Below, in pieces: positions 22,640 through 31,177 of a DNA stretch of 64,000 nt. The position numbers and the translations under genes were made by a program. This DNA is from Hyalella azteca. Lineage: Eukaryota; Arthropoda; Malacostraca; Amphipoda; Hyalellidae. Positions within the stretch are counted from its first letter, which is position 1, and each line of letters starts with the position of its first letter. The stretch spans positions 62,001 to 126,000 of the forward strand of contig NW_025939280.1 of NCBI RefSeq assembly GCF_000764305.2, read 5' to 3'. The notes beneath the pieces were generated by a model. The model was not told where the DNA came from. It did not search any database and was given only the letters and a program-made list of their open reading frames with translations.

Positions 22640-23190
22640 GCTACACAGGAAGGCCGCCACTAAGCCGGTGTCCTAACAAAATTTAGAGTCGCTCCAGCTT
22701 CTGGTACTCCAAATCAGAAGCTGACGCGTCTGTAAATTTTCACTGGGATAGGACCAAAGCTGTACGTGCAACGGATGTTATGCCTGTCCGGAGCCTGGGT
22801 GCTGCCTGCTCCGGGCACTCAAGCAGAATATGTGTGACGGTGTGGGGGATTGTACGTCATTGGGGGCATAGCTTCGGGTGAGTGCTGTGTCTAGGCTGGA
22901 CTTGCATAGTCCAGCACTGAGCGTATGTATGGTTTGTACACTAGTGTGAGGGTTTCTTTTCCCTGTCCGAATGTTGTTCCTGTGAGGGCTCTGAGTGTGT
23001 TTAGTATAGGTCTTCATTTTGTTTTGCTTGTTTTGTATTTGTGGTCCGAAAGACATGGAAGTGTTGTAAGTGATACCTAGAATCTCGGTTCCAAGTGTGT
23101 GTTGTATGATGGTGTTGTTGAATGTGTCTGTGGGCCTGTGTTGATTTTCTTCTGTATTATTTGGTAATCAGTGTATCGTTAAGTATAATG
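22640..23190 (-). pseudogene. LINE retrotransposon fossil, 3' part of reverse transcriptase ORF
   Basis: Minus-strand translation shows, in order but in different frames, EILGITYNTSMSFGPQI (about 23090-23040), LRALTGTTFGQGKETL and VYKPYIRSVLDYASPA (23004-22894, then a TAG stop), and TVTHILLECPEQAAPRLR (about 22850-22795). These match the thumb region and the C-terminal H..LLECP region typical of Jockey/CR1-like non-LTR retrotransposon proteins. The piece normally lying between the last two is missing. At least two frameshifts, a stop and a deletion show it is inactive. It is GC-richer than its surroundings. No tail or target-site duplication was identified. Whether it belongs to the same family as the endonuclease fossil at 2.9-3.7 kb cannot be judged, because they do not overlap. 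Confidence 0.85.
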
Positions 23191-23907
23191 ATGCGTAGGC
23201 AACAGAGCTAATGTTCGGTTAAGTTCACCAAGAATTTGGCATCAGGTTCGTATTTATTCGCTCACAACAAAAGTTCTTTAAGAATACGGTTATCAAATCG
23301 TCAGGCAAACCTGCACACGACAAGGTCATGGAAGCTCTTCGCTACATTGCGTGTTGAGGTGATATCAGTTGATATTTTTGGATTAGGAGCTATCGATTAC
23401 AAGCCTTTCTAGGTTACAGCTGTTCTACTATCTAGAATCGCACTCTAATCTGGTTTGTTCATTTCCAAAGAAAAAAAATCACGTATTAATGCTTCTCGTT
23501 CACTTTTTATTCATTATTATGAGGATAAAAATCTGGTCTGCTGATTCTCAAAGAAAAAAAATAAATTTTCTGAAAAAGTCGAACATGTTTAATGGAACGT
23601 AATCAGTAACTTAAAAAATTTTGTTTCAAATTCTGATAGTCAAATGAAATGTTGATTTTTAGTGACGAAAATATTTCCTCCAGATCTTCCAAAAAAATTG
23701 ATCTGATCTTTTTTATCATAAACTGATGAGCTATATGTACAAACCTAAAATACTTTGCTCTAACCATTGATATGCAGGGACATTAGTAACCGAAGAGGCC
23801 GTAAGATAGATCATTAAAATGGGTCATTGAAGCACTATTAAGCGCTGTGAGTGCGCCATTTACTGTAGCAGTGGAAGTGTTACAGTGGCAAGCTCGGGCT
23901 GACCTTG
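23191..23907. other. Non-coding stretch
   Basis: Nothing recognised. The part beside the LINE fossil (23200-23450) is moderately GC-rich and could be older retrotransposon sequence, but no motif was found. Confidence 0.4.
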
Positions 23908-23990
23908 CCGTGTAAAGTGTCAGCTCTGCCGTGTAAAGTGTCAGCTCTGCCGTGTAAAGTGTCAGCTCTGCCGTGTAAAGTGTCAGCTCT
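23908..23990. repeat. 21-bp minisatellite cut off by adapter
   Basis: Four near-identical copies of GTGTAAAGTGTCAGCTCTGC plus C. The last is interrupted at the Tn5 mosaic-end palindrome, so the true array length is unknown. Confidence 0.9.
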
Positions 23991-24026
23991 GTCTCTTATA
24001 CACATCTAGATGTGTATAAGAGACAG
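23989..24026. other. Tn5/Nextera mosaic-end palindrome (library artefact)
   Basis: CTGTCTCTTATACACATCT is followed directly by its reverse complement AGATGTGTATAAGAGACAG. This is the 19-bp Tn5 mosaic end used in transposase library kits, in the head-to-head form left by circularised or chimeric fragments. It separates two unrelated minisatellites, so the join is probably not genomic. Confidence 0.95.
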
Positions 24027-24273
24027 GGGCACAACGGATCCTTCCGATCAGGAGGAACACTTTTAATTGAAGGACATGCGGGCACAACGGATCCTTCCGA
24101 TCAGGAGGAACACTTTTAATTGAAGGACAATCGGACACAACGGATTCTTCCGATCTGGAAGAACACTTTTAATTGAAGGACATGCGGGCAGGACTGATCC
24201 TGCCGGCTGATTGAGGGGAACTCTTTTATTTAAGGTACAAGCGGGCACGGTTGATCCTGCCGTCTGTGAGGAA
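24027..24273. repeat. 53-bp minisatellite
   Basis: About five copies of a unit beginning GGGCACAACGGATCCTTCCG and containing AACACTTTTAATTGAAGGAC, with later copies more diverged. The left edge is the adapter palindrome. Confidence 0.9.
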
Positions 24274-25405
24274 CACTCCTGTAAAAAATTGTCATGTTAG
24301 CACAATTGTTATTTGAGGACTGTTTATTCTTCTTTGTATTCTGTAAATATGTGTTTCTATTAATAACACGTTAATGATGTGTTATAGTATTTAATGAAGG
24401 GATATCTGAGGAAGAGTGTGATTCACGATAGATTCTATTTCTGTTAAGGAGTTAATTATTCGAATATAAAATATTCCTGTAAAATATTTCCTGTAAAATA
24501 CATTTACCTTGTAAGTGTCATATTGGTGGGAGCACCACAAGAATTTATAACTCAAACCCGCTCCACAATTATCGTATTAATAGATCTGCTCTGGCTGAGG
24601 TAAAATAAGCAAGCAGAACTGAAATAGTTTTCAAGTTGCAATAATTACTACAGCGTTAAAGTTGCCTCCGGAGTTGTGAAATTCTGAGTATTTTTATCAC
24701 TTTGATTAATTTTCTCTAGATGTTCGAATGAAATCAAAAGCTCGACAGAGATATCCTATAATAATTATATAATATATTATAAAATAATATAATAAAATAT
24801 AGAATAATATAATATTATATTATATAATATAATACAGTATAATATACTATAAATGTAATTTCCTCCTGTAGTGCAAATTTCCATAAGATATTTTGAGCCT
24901 GAAACTTGTCGTGGCTCACCAGAATTGAGCTCACAAGTTTGAAAGTTACAGTTTCATATATAGAAGTTATATGAAAGTTATACAAAAGTTTTTATGAAAG
25001 CTATAGACACGTCGCATTGCTCTGCAAATTAACTGAACGAGAGAGGCAAAGTTTACCATGCATCTAAACTTTTTGAATTTCTCTCTATCATGAAATTTTC
25101 ATGACTTGAACTGAGCAACGGAAAAATTTTTATGCAAGTGATATTACCTTTTATCTGTATTCTTATTTGAAAATTCATAGGAAAAGATGAATAGATTCAG
25201 CGTCAGTTACTGAGCAATAACATTTTTGCCTAATGTGCAACAAATATCAATATGATGACACCATAAAATATCATGTAGTATTATCATCGAATAAAGTCTT
25301 GGGAATCATGTTGAACAAGTCAGCATTTTGTAAAAAATTATGTACTTATATTATCAGTCTGCTTATATCGCAAATTCACAAGGAATTTAAAATAAAAACA
25401 AACAC
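24274..25405. other. AT-rich non-coding stretch
   Basis: No gene recognised. 24758-24858 is an almost pure A/T run of ATAATATAAT-type sequence. Confidence 0.5.
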
Positions 25406-25617
25406 CAAGCAAATTCACCATATCGATATTGTAAACGTTTCGGAGTCCAGCTCCATCATCAGTTCGAAAAACTAAAAATGAATAAAATCATATTATTCAT
25501 TTGAATTCATTTGACGTTTTTGACTTATAATATGATTTTATTAATTTTTAGTTTTTCGAACTGAAGATGTAGCTGGACTCCGAAACGTTTTCAATATCGA
25601 TCTGGTGAATTTGCTTG
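25406..25617. mobile_element. Foldback hairpin element with 90-bp arms
   Basis: The left arm (25406-25495) and right arm (25528-25617) are reverse complements with five mismatches in 90 bases, separated by a 32-base loop. The arms start CAAGCAAATTCACCA and include AAACGTTTCGGAGTCCAGCT and GTTCGAAAAACTAAAAAT. Neither arm codes for a recognisable protein. This is the form of a foldback/MITE element, or of a locus whose transcript would form a long hairpin. Confidence 0.85.
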
Positions 25618-25697
25618 AAGGAAGTCAAATTTAAACAACAATATAATACTTAGAATTATTAAGATAAAATTATTTTCGTAACTTTTCCACAAATGCC

Positions 25698-25765
25698 AGA
25701 ATGACCCACACAATGCCAAAAGACGCATCGCTACATGGACATGTTTTCACACATTTCTCTGAGTG
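25698..25765 (+). mobile_element. MITE family A, right-half fragment
   Basis: Keeps AGAATGACCCACACAATGCC and CATCGCTACATGGACATG, with the right end CACATTTCTCTGAGTG. Confidence 0.7.
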
Positions 25766-25965
25766 CAGACTCTATAGGTCGAATCGCACTGGTTTTCACT
25801 TTAGTAAATTTATTGCGAAATCATTTTATTTTCATTTTATTTTCATTTTGCCTAACTTACTGACGTATCAAAATTTAGCGGAGCCTCATCCACGGCCAAA
25901 GTGCAGCCATCAGAAATGTCAAATCCTCGCTGCGCAAGCAAGGCAGTAGCAATGACATAATAAAT

Positions 25966-26045
25966 CTAAACTGGGTCAGGATGACCCACAAATGGGAAAA
26001 AATTTATCACTCTCAGGAAAAGTTTGCACTTATTTCTCTCAGAGT
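25966..26045 (+). mobile_element. MITE family A, right-half fragment
   Basis: Keeps TAAACTGGGTCAGGATGACC with a perfect GGTCA-GGA-TGACC palindrome (25974-25986) and a worn right end CACTTATTTCTCTCAGAG. Confidence 0.7.
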
Positions 26046-26115
26046 TAATTCCTTGCACTTTTTAGATGTGCTCACATTTGTTTGTTATTAGAGTACAAAT
26101 TTACACACTAATAAA

Positions 26116-26198
26116 AATTTAGACTTTGTCCAAATGGCGATGCACTTCCTGTTCTTGTGTGGGCCATCCTTGACAGTTTTTCAGGCAAAATGGCTTAT

Positions 26199-26253
<55 letters not shown>

Positions 26254-26291
26254 ACTATTTGGACAATATAACCAATTCATTTTTGTGAGTG
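26116..26291 (-). mobile_element. MITE family A copy containing a (GT)n microsatellite
   Basis: Left part AGACTTTGTCCAAATGGCGA; reversed core GGGCCATCCTTGACAGTTTT; right end CACTATTTGGACAATATAAC then TTTTGTGAGTG. Where other reverse copies have a TGTGTGGGTAAGA-like segment, this one has a 52-bp GT run. Confidence 0.8.
26201..26252. repeat. (GT)26 microsatellite
   Basis: Uninterrupted GT dinucleotides inside the MITE A copy. Confidence 0.98.
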
Positions 26292-27039
26292 CACGGAGGT
26301 CTAGATAGAGTATATCTCAGCCAGGACGGTTGAATTCCGCATGGAATTGAATTCCTGGTTCCAAGACGCGTGGTAACAACGACAATGCAGCCTCAAATCC
26401 CAATAAATTAATTAGAGACTTCATAAGACACAAAGAACCCGGAAAGCAAAAGACAAATATATGTGCCGATGCCTGCTAATAGGCTGAACCCAGTGACACT
26501 CGTTACTCGGGCACTTTTTTAACTCAGATAAAGTATTTAAAAAAATCTTGGTCCGGTGTTTTATTGGAAATATTTATAAGAAAATCAATTTCATTAAATT
26601 AAAGGCTGATGCATAATAAAGTTCAGAGAAAGTTCATCATCTCCTCTCCTTGTATTCCAAACATGAAACATTTCGTCAGATGAACGCTCTAAATTGCATT
26701 GCTGCTACAGACAAACACGCTTAATCAAATTTTTGTGTAACATCAAAAGTCTCTTTTACAAAAAAAAAAGATATGATGAACTATGAAGTGAGGCGTTTGA
26801 AACCATTAATGAATTTCCCGGCATCATAGTAGGACTTCACTAAAAAATGTTAAAATTCCGCTCCTTTCTCGGCGCGTGTGACTCACAATGGCTGCCGCAC
26901 ACCACACCCCTGGTGTCGTGTCAGGTCCACTGCCGTTAAATCATTAAACAAATTAATTCACTTCGTCCATTTTTATAGTTTGCCTTGAAGTCGGGCAAAG
27001 GAGCCTAGTGTGCTCCCATTACTACACGACACTAAAAAA
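26292..27039. other. Non-coding stretch with a short open pocket
   Basis: A GC-richer pocket at 26310-26480 has a 42-codon plus-strand frame (26351-26479, ending NICADAC before TAA) with a hydrophilic Asn/Lys-rich sequence but no start codon, motif or firm splice site. The rest is AT-rich and unremarkable. Confidence 0.3.
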
Positions 27040-27170
27040 ATATAACTCTCTACTTACCGCATTGAGAGACAGCGAGCGCATTTTCTCGTCCGTCCGTGAC
27101 TTCACGTCACGGACGGACGTCACGGACGGACATAACGAGCACAATAGGGTTTTTTCCATAAATGAATAAA
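27040..27170 (+). mobile_element. MITE family B copy
   Basis: Reads TATAACTCTCTACTTACCGC, then GAGCGCATTTTCTCGTCCGT, then a CACGTCACGGACGGAC palindromic stretch, and ends CATAACGAGCACAATAGGG followed by TTCCATAAATGA. Confidence 0.75.
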
Positions 27171-27171
27171 G

Positions 27172-27397
27172 GTACTGTAAATGAAAGGATCATTTTGTGC
27201 TAATGACGACACACTTTAATTATTACTTATAGTATGAGCAGATACGCCCTTTTGTAGCACCAAACTGGGTTACGAACCCACACAAGAGTGAAAAGAGTTT
27301 CGTTATTTTTACAATACACGATATTTTATTTTATTTATTCCACAATATTTTCAAAAAGTGCATCGCTATGTGGACAAGATCTCATTCGTTTCTCTGT
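27172..27397 (+). mobile_element. MITE family A copy with an internal AT-rich insertion
   Basis: Core CACCAAACTGGGTTACGAAC then CCACACAAGAG; right part AAAAAGTGCATCGCTATGTG then GACAAGATCTCATTCGTTTC. About 50 AT-rich bases at 27300-27355 are not in other copies. It directly follows a MITE B copy. Confidence 0.7.
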
Positions 27398-27504
27398 CTA
27401 CCGCATTCACATTATGCGCCTCAGTTTGCTCCGGAGCCGCGCGTCCTCTTCAAAGTGCTCATAATGCTGTTTTATCTCCGCCTTGTGCCGACCCTCGGCC
27501 TGCC

Positions 27505-27955
27505 TGAGGGTTCCTGCTGTCTTGAGGCTGTAGAGGGTTGCATTGAGGCTGCCGAGGGTTGCATTGAGGCTGCCGAGTGTTGCATTGAGGCTAGCGAGGG
27601 TTGACTTGAGGCTGTAGAGGGTTGCATTGAGGCTGCCGAGGGTTGCATTGAGGCTAGCGAGGGCTGCATTGAGGCTGTAGAGGGCTGCATTGAGGCTAGC
27701 GAGGGTTGCATTGAGACAAGCGAGGGTTGCATTGAGGCTAGCGAGGGTTGAATTGAGGCTGTAGAGGGTTGCATTGAGGCTGCCGAGGGTTGCATTGAGG
27801 CTGCCGAGGGTTGTATTGAGGCTGCCGAGGGTTGTATTGAGGCTGCCGAGGGTTGCATTGAGACTGTGGAGGGTTGCATTGAGGCTGAAAAGCGTTGCAT
27901 TGAGGCTAACGGAGGTTGCATTGAGGCTAGCGAGGGTTGCATGGAGGCTATTGAA
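27505..27955. repeat. 21-bp minisatellite, about 21 copies
   Basis: The unit is close to GAGGGTTGCATTGAGGCTGC plus C. Because 21 is a multiple of 3, frames stay open on both strands. The 246-codon minus-strand frame (27472-28212) is mostly the heptapeptide AASMQPS repeated. No independent sign of coding was found: no signal peptide, no domain, and equal openness in other frames. Confidence 0.9.
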
Positions 27956-28019
27956 AGTGGCATGAGTTTAATTCCGAATGGAGATTCTTCTCTGACTACA
28001 GTCCCGATGCTGGGCTCAT

Positions 28020-28240
28020 GTTTGGGTTCTTCACGACTGAAAATAATTTTGATAGTCGGTGGAGGCTCTTCTCCGACTGTAAGATATATATGGTATTCAA
28101 TGGAGGATTTTCTCCGACTGCAAAATACATTTGGTATTCGATGGAGGCTCTTCCACAACAACAGTCCCGATGTTGGATTCACTGTTGGTTTCTTTCTGAC
28201 TGCAAGATACATGTGACGTTCGATGAAGATACATTTGACG
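28020..28240. repeat. Degenerate ~45-bp repeats
   Basis: Units share TCTCCGACTGTAAGATA and GGTATTCGATGGAGGCT blocks, four to five copies, following the 21-bp array directly. Confidence 0.65.
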
Positions 28241-29419
28241 TTTACTCCGTTTCCATGATATATTCTGCGATAGATGGCGGCATTTCTTCATTGATAATTT
28301 TATGTTGGGTTCCTCACGTATTTTACATTAACAATTATTCCAATCTTTGGTTTTTCGACTAAAAGCAAAGCAAGGCGTTTGCTTTCAGCGCTTGTGCAAG
28401 ACTAGATAGATGCTTGACTAGATGCTTGTGTGGCTAGATGCAAATTTCAATGCATTATCATATTATTCCTAACTACACTTTCAAAGTTGAGTAGAAAAAA
28501 ATATCTTTTCGCAGAATAAATTCCTTTAAAAACACTTGGTCCAATTTTGAAGTTTCTATGTTGAACATGAAGTAATTAATTAGAAGATAATCATTTTGAC
28601 GACATTCAATGAACATATGAAATTGTATGGTCGAAGAATTGTACAATAAAAACAATTCTTGCATTTTCAATCGAAGAAAATAATTAACAAGAACAAAAGC
28701 ATGAAGCAAAAATGGGCATATATTTTTTAGAACGTAAGTTGAAATGCCAGCACGATTTTACCAAACAAATGTTTAAGCACATACAGAGGAGATACTGCCA
28801 TTAGGAAATCGTGCGATGAAAAATCCTTTATACAAACATAAGTATTTTACATAAAAATTGTCAAATTCAAGGGAAATTTTAATCACAGTTTTATTTAAGT
28901 TCAAAATTCATTTATACAACTTTTAAACTTTTGCCTCCTTTTTATGTTGTATTACAATTTTATTATTTATCTTGATATTAGTAATAATAAATATTATATA
29001 ACAAATATAATTAGTAATAATAATATCATAATTTTAACTTAAAATATTTATCATAATTATTTCATGAAATGCACGTGTATTTTTTGTAGCCAGGCCATTT
29101 TTATCCCCCATCTCAGAGAATAATTATATTCCATCTCTTGCAACTCCCTCGGGTCTCTTGCATTTAATCGAGCAATTGTTGATTTCCTCAAACTTTCTGA
29201 AAATTTCCTATGATTTTCTGAAAAAAGTGTTATGAAAGTTTCATTCAAAAAAGACATACGATCTGATAGGAAGTTTTCCCGAAATAATAATGTTGGATTA
29301 AAACCAGAATAACATTAAAATGATAAACAGAGATACAGATATAATATAATTTATATCACAGTATAGTTTGTTACTTGATCGGACATTTTCAGTAAGAAAA
29401 AATGGAGGCTCTTTGTTAC
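28241..29419. other. AT-rich non-coding stretch
   Basis: No gene recognised; a few GACTAGATGCTTG units occur near 28405-28440. Confidence 0.5.
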
Positions 29420-29720
29420 ATTATTTTTCAGCGAAACTACATCGAGCGTGCTCAGAGTTCAGCATTTTTTTATAATATTAGGTATTTTTTGAAATGACAT
29501 CGAATTTGATGTTCGAGTTACACGATGAAGAGCGCTGTTGAACTTCAAATTAAATGTTAACTTATTTATTGATTTAAATTTTACTGGATTTTACATTGAA
29601 ATTTCAACGAGCCTGCGTTTAGAGTTCATTATTTTGAAAATTATTTAGAAATTTAGTGAAGCTTCGTCGAGGCTAAGGTCAAGAATTACACGACGAAGAG
29701 CGCTGTCGAACTTCAAGCTT
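29420..29720. repeat. Decayed tandem duplication, period about 168 bp
   Basis: The block TTACACGATGAAGAGCGCTG at about 29518 recurs as TTACACGACGAAGAGCGCTG at about 29686. The preceding CGAGCGTG..CAGAGTTCA and CGAGCCTG..TAGAGTTCA blocks also correspond. Confidence 0.6.
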
Positions 29721-30787
29721 AATGGCTCACGATGGCATCATTTGTATCCAGCAAGAGCTCTAGTGCAACTGATTGAGTTACTGATGATGATAGAGAAAAA
29801 TGCGGCTCACTCGAGCGTCGAACATGAGCGAAGTCTTGAGCAGCCTGATGATACTGACGACTAACTGTGATGATGGAACTGCTGTAATTTGCTCGTTAAA
29901 ATTGCGAGGCTCTGCACGATGTAATGATATAGCACGGCGATTTCCGTGAGTTCTGAGTTAGATTATTGTCCAGAGAAATGCTGGAAGTTAGACTAGTTTA
30001 TGTAAGAGCGATAATAGAACAGTGTGAGAATAGAATAAAGTGAGGATAGATTGAAATTGAATGTAAATATTTAGTAAATAATATTTTAGAATATTATTTT
30101 ATGTTTTACTTCATTTTTTCTGAAGAAAAGTCTTCTGAAGAAGTTTTGTGAGGTGCAGTTGTAAACTTCATTATTAAAATGTGGAACTAAAATGAGCATT
30201 TCCATAAAAAATGCGAGAGTTTGGGATTTAATAATATTTCGATAGTTTTGCAATATTAATTTTAAAATTTTACAAATAAAAAATCACGCCTAGAGTTTGC
30301 ATCTCATATCCAAGAATATTCCGACCACTGTCAAGCCTACAAACTTTATACAATTTGCACTTTATTTTATGCTACTGTCGCCGTGCATAGTAATTTTAAT
30401 TTTCGTCTCATTTGAGTCCATTTTCATCCAAATAATCCTAGTTACTGCCAACTTTCATCTCCCTCATCCGTTCTGGCTGCACGAAATGAGCAAGCGTCGT
30501 CCATTAGAAAAAAACCAGCAGTCAGCAGCAGACCACTTAAAAACAGACCTTGGGGAAAATAGGCCGTTTGAATTTTAATTTTAAATTTATTATAGTTCGT
30601 GTCATATTAGTTGTGTTAACAATGAGCGAACTAAACTATCTGAATTCCCCATAAATTTTGTTATCTAGTTTATTCTGATGCTCCGTAATATCATCTAGAA
30701 AAATGCAGAGAATGAAAACGTGTTCATTAAATTGGGAGAGGCAGTTGGAAAGTTTTATTCGTTACATTACTGAAATCTAATTAAGAA
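29721..30787. other. Non-coding stretch
   Basis: No gene recognised. A 49-codon plus-strand frame starting at ATG 29800 sits in a GC-richer pocket but has no motif. A 93-codon frame at 30297-30578 is likewise unsupported. Confidence 0.4.
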
Positions 30788-30932
30788 AAATATAACTCAG
30801 TACTCACTGCAGTGAGTGACAGAGCGCATTTTCTCGTCGACGAAAACGTGAAGTCACGGACAGACGGACGGACGGGACGGACGGACATGGCGAGCACAAA
30901 ATGCATTTTTCCATAAATGAGAAAATGCGCTA
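30788..30932 (+). mobile_element. MITE family B, complete-looking copy
   Basis: Starts AATATAACTCAGTACTCACT, continues GCAGTGAGTGACAGAGCGCA and TTTTCTCGTCGACGAAAACG, has the GGACGGAC tract, and ends CCATAAATGAGAAAATGCGC plus T. This is the best copy for defining the family. Confidence 0.85.
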
Positions 30933-31116
30933 ATAAATCAATTAGAATTAAAATTCCTTTTCAATATTTAATGATTTTGTGTGTTTGGTGTCACGCGTTA
31001 GTTAAAATTGAATTAAATGAAGAATTTTTTTTCTCTCAAATTGTATTATAAATATTTCATGTTGTTGGTGACACACGTGTCTTTTCATGCGTCATGCCGA
31101 AGGCCGCCGGTCTCAC

Positions 31117-31165
31117 CTCATAATGTGTGTTGCCAAGAGCGTAACTGCCCACGGCCACGGTGATT
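31117..31165 (-). other. Weak candidate 49-bp exon
   Basis: On the minus strand GTGATATTCCAG (acceptor-like) precedes 49 bases that end at GAG|GTGAGA (donor-like). The one open phase reads ITVAVGSYALGNTHYE. The pocket is GC-rich within AT-rich flanks. The frame stays open past the donor for 20 more codons. No family is recognised, and no partner exon is established. Confidence 0.25.
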
Positions 31166-31177
31166 CTGGAATATCAC

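Noticed and set aside
23908..24273. Repeat pair as a CRISPR array
   Set aside because: Units are contiguous tandem repeats with no unique spacers, and the junction is an adapter.
24758..24858. A/T run as a replication origin or matrix-attachment site
   Set aside because: Only base composition supports it; similar runs occur elsewhere in the window.
26310..26400. Possible tRNA or tRNA-derived SINE (GGTTGAATTCC, GGTTCCAAGACG)
   Set aside because: No cloverleaf could be drawn and the A and B boxes do not fit at a consistent distance.
27472..28212. 246-codon minus-strand frame with AASMQPS repeats as a repeat protein
   Set aside because: It is the 21-bp minisatellite translated; other frames are equally open and no domain, signal or flanking gene structure supports coding.
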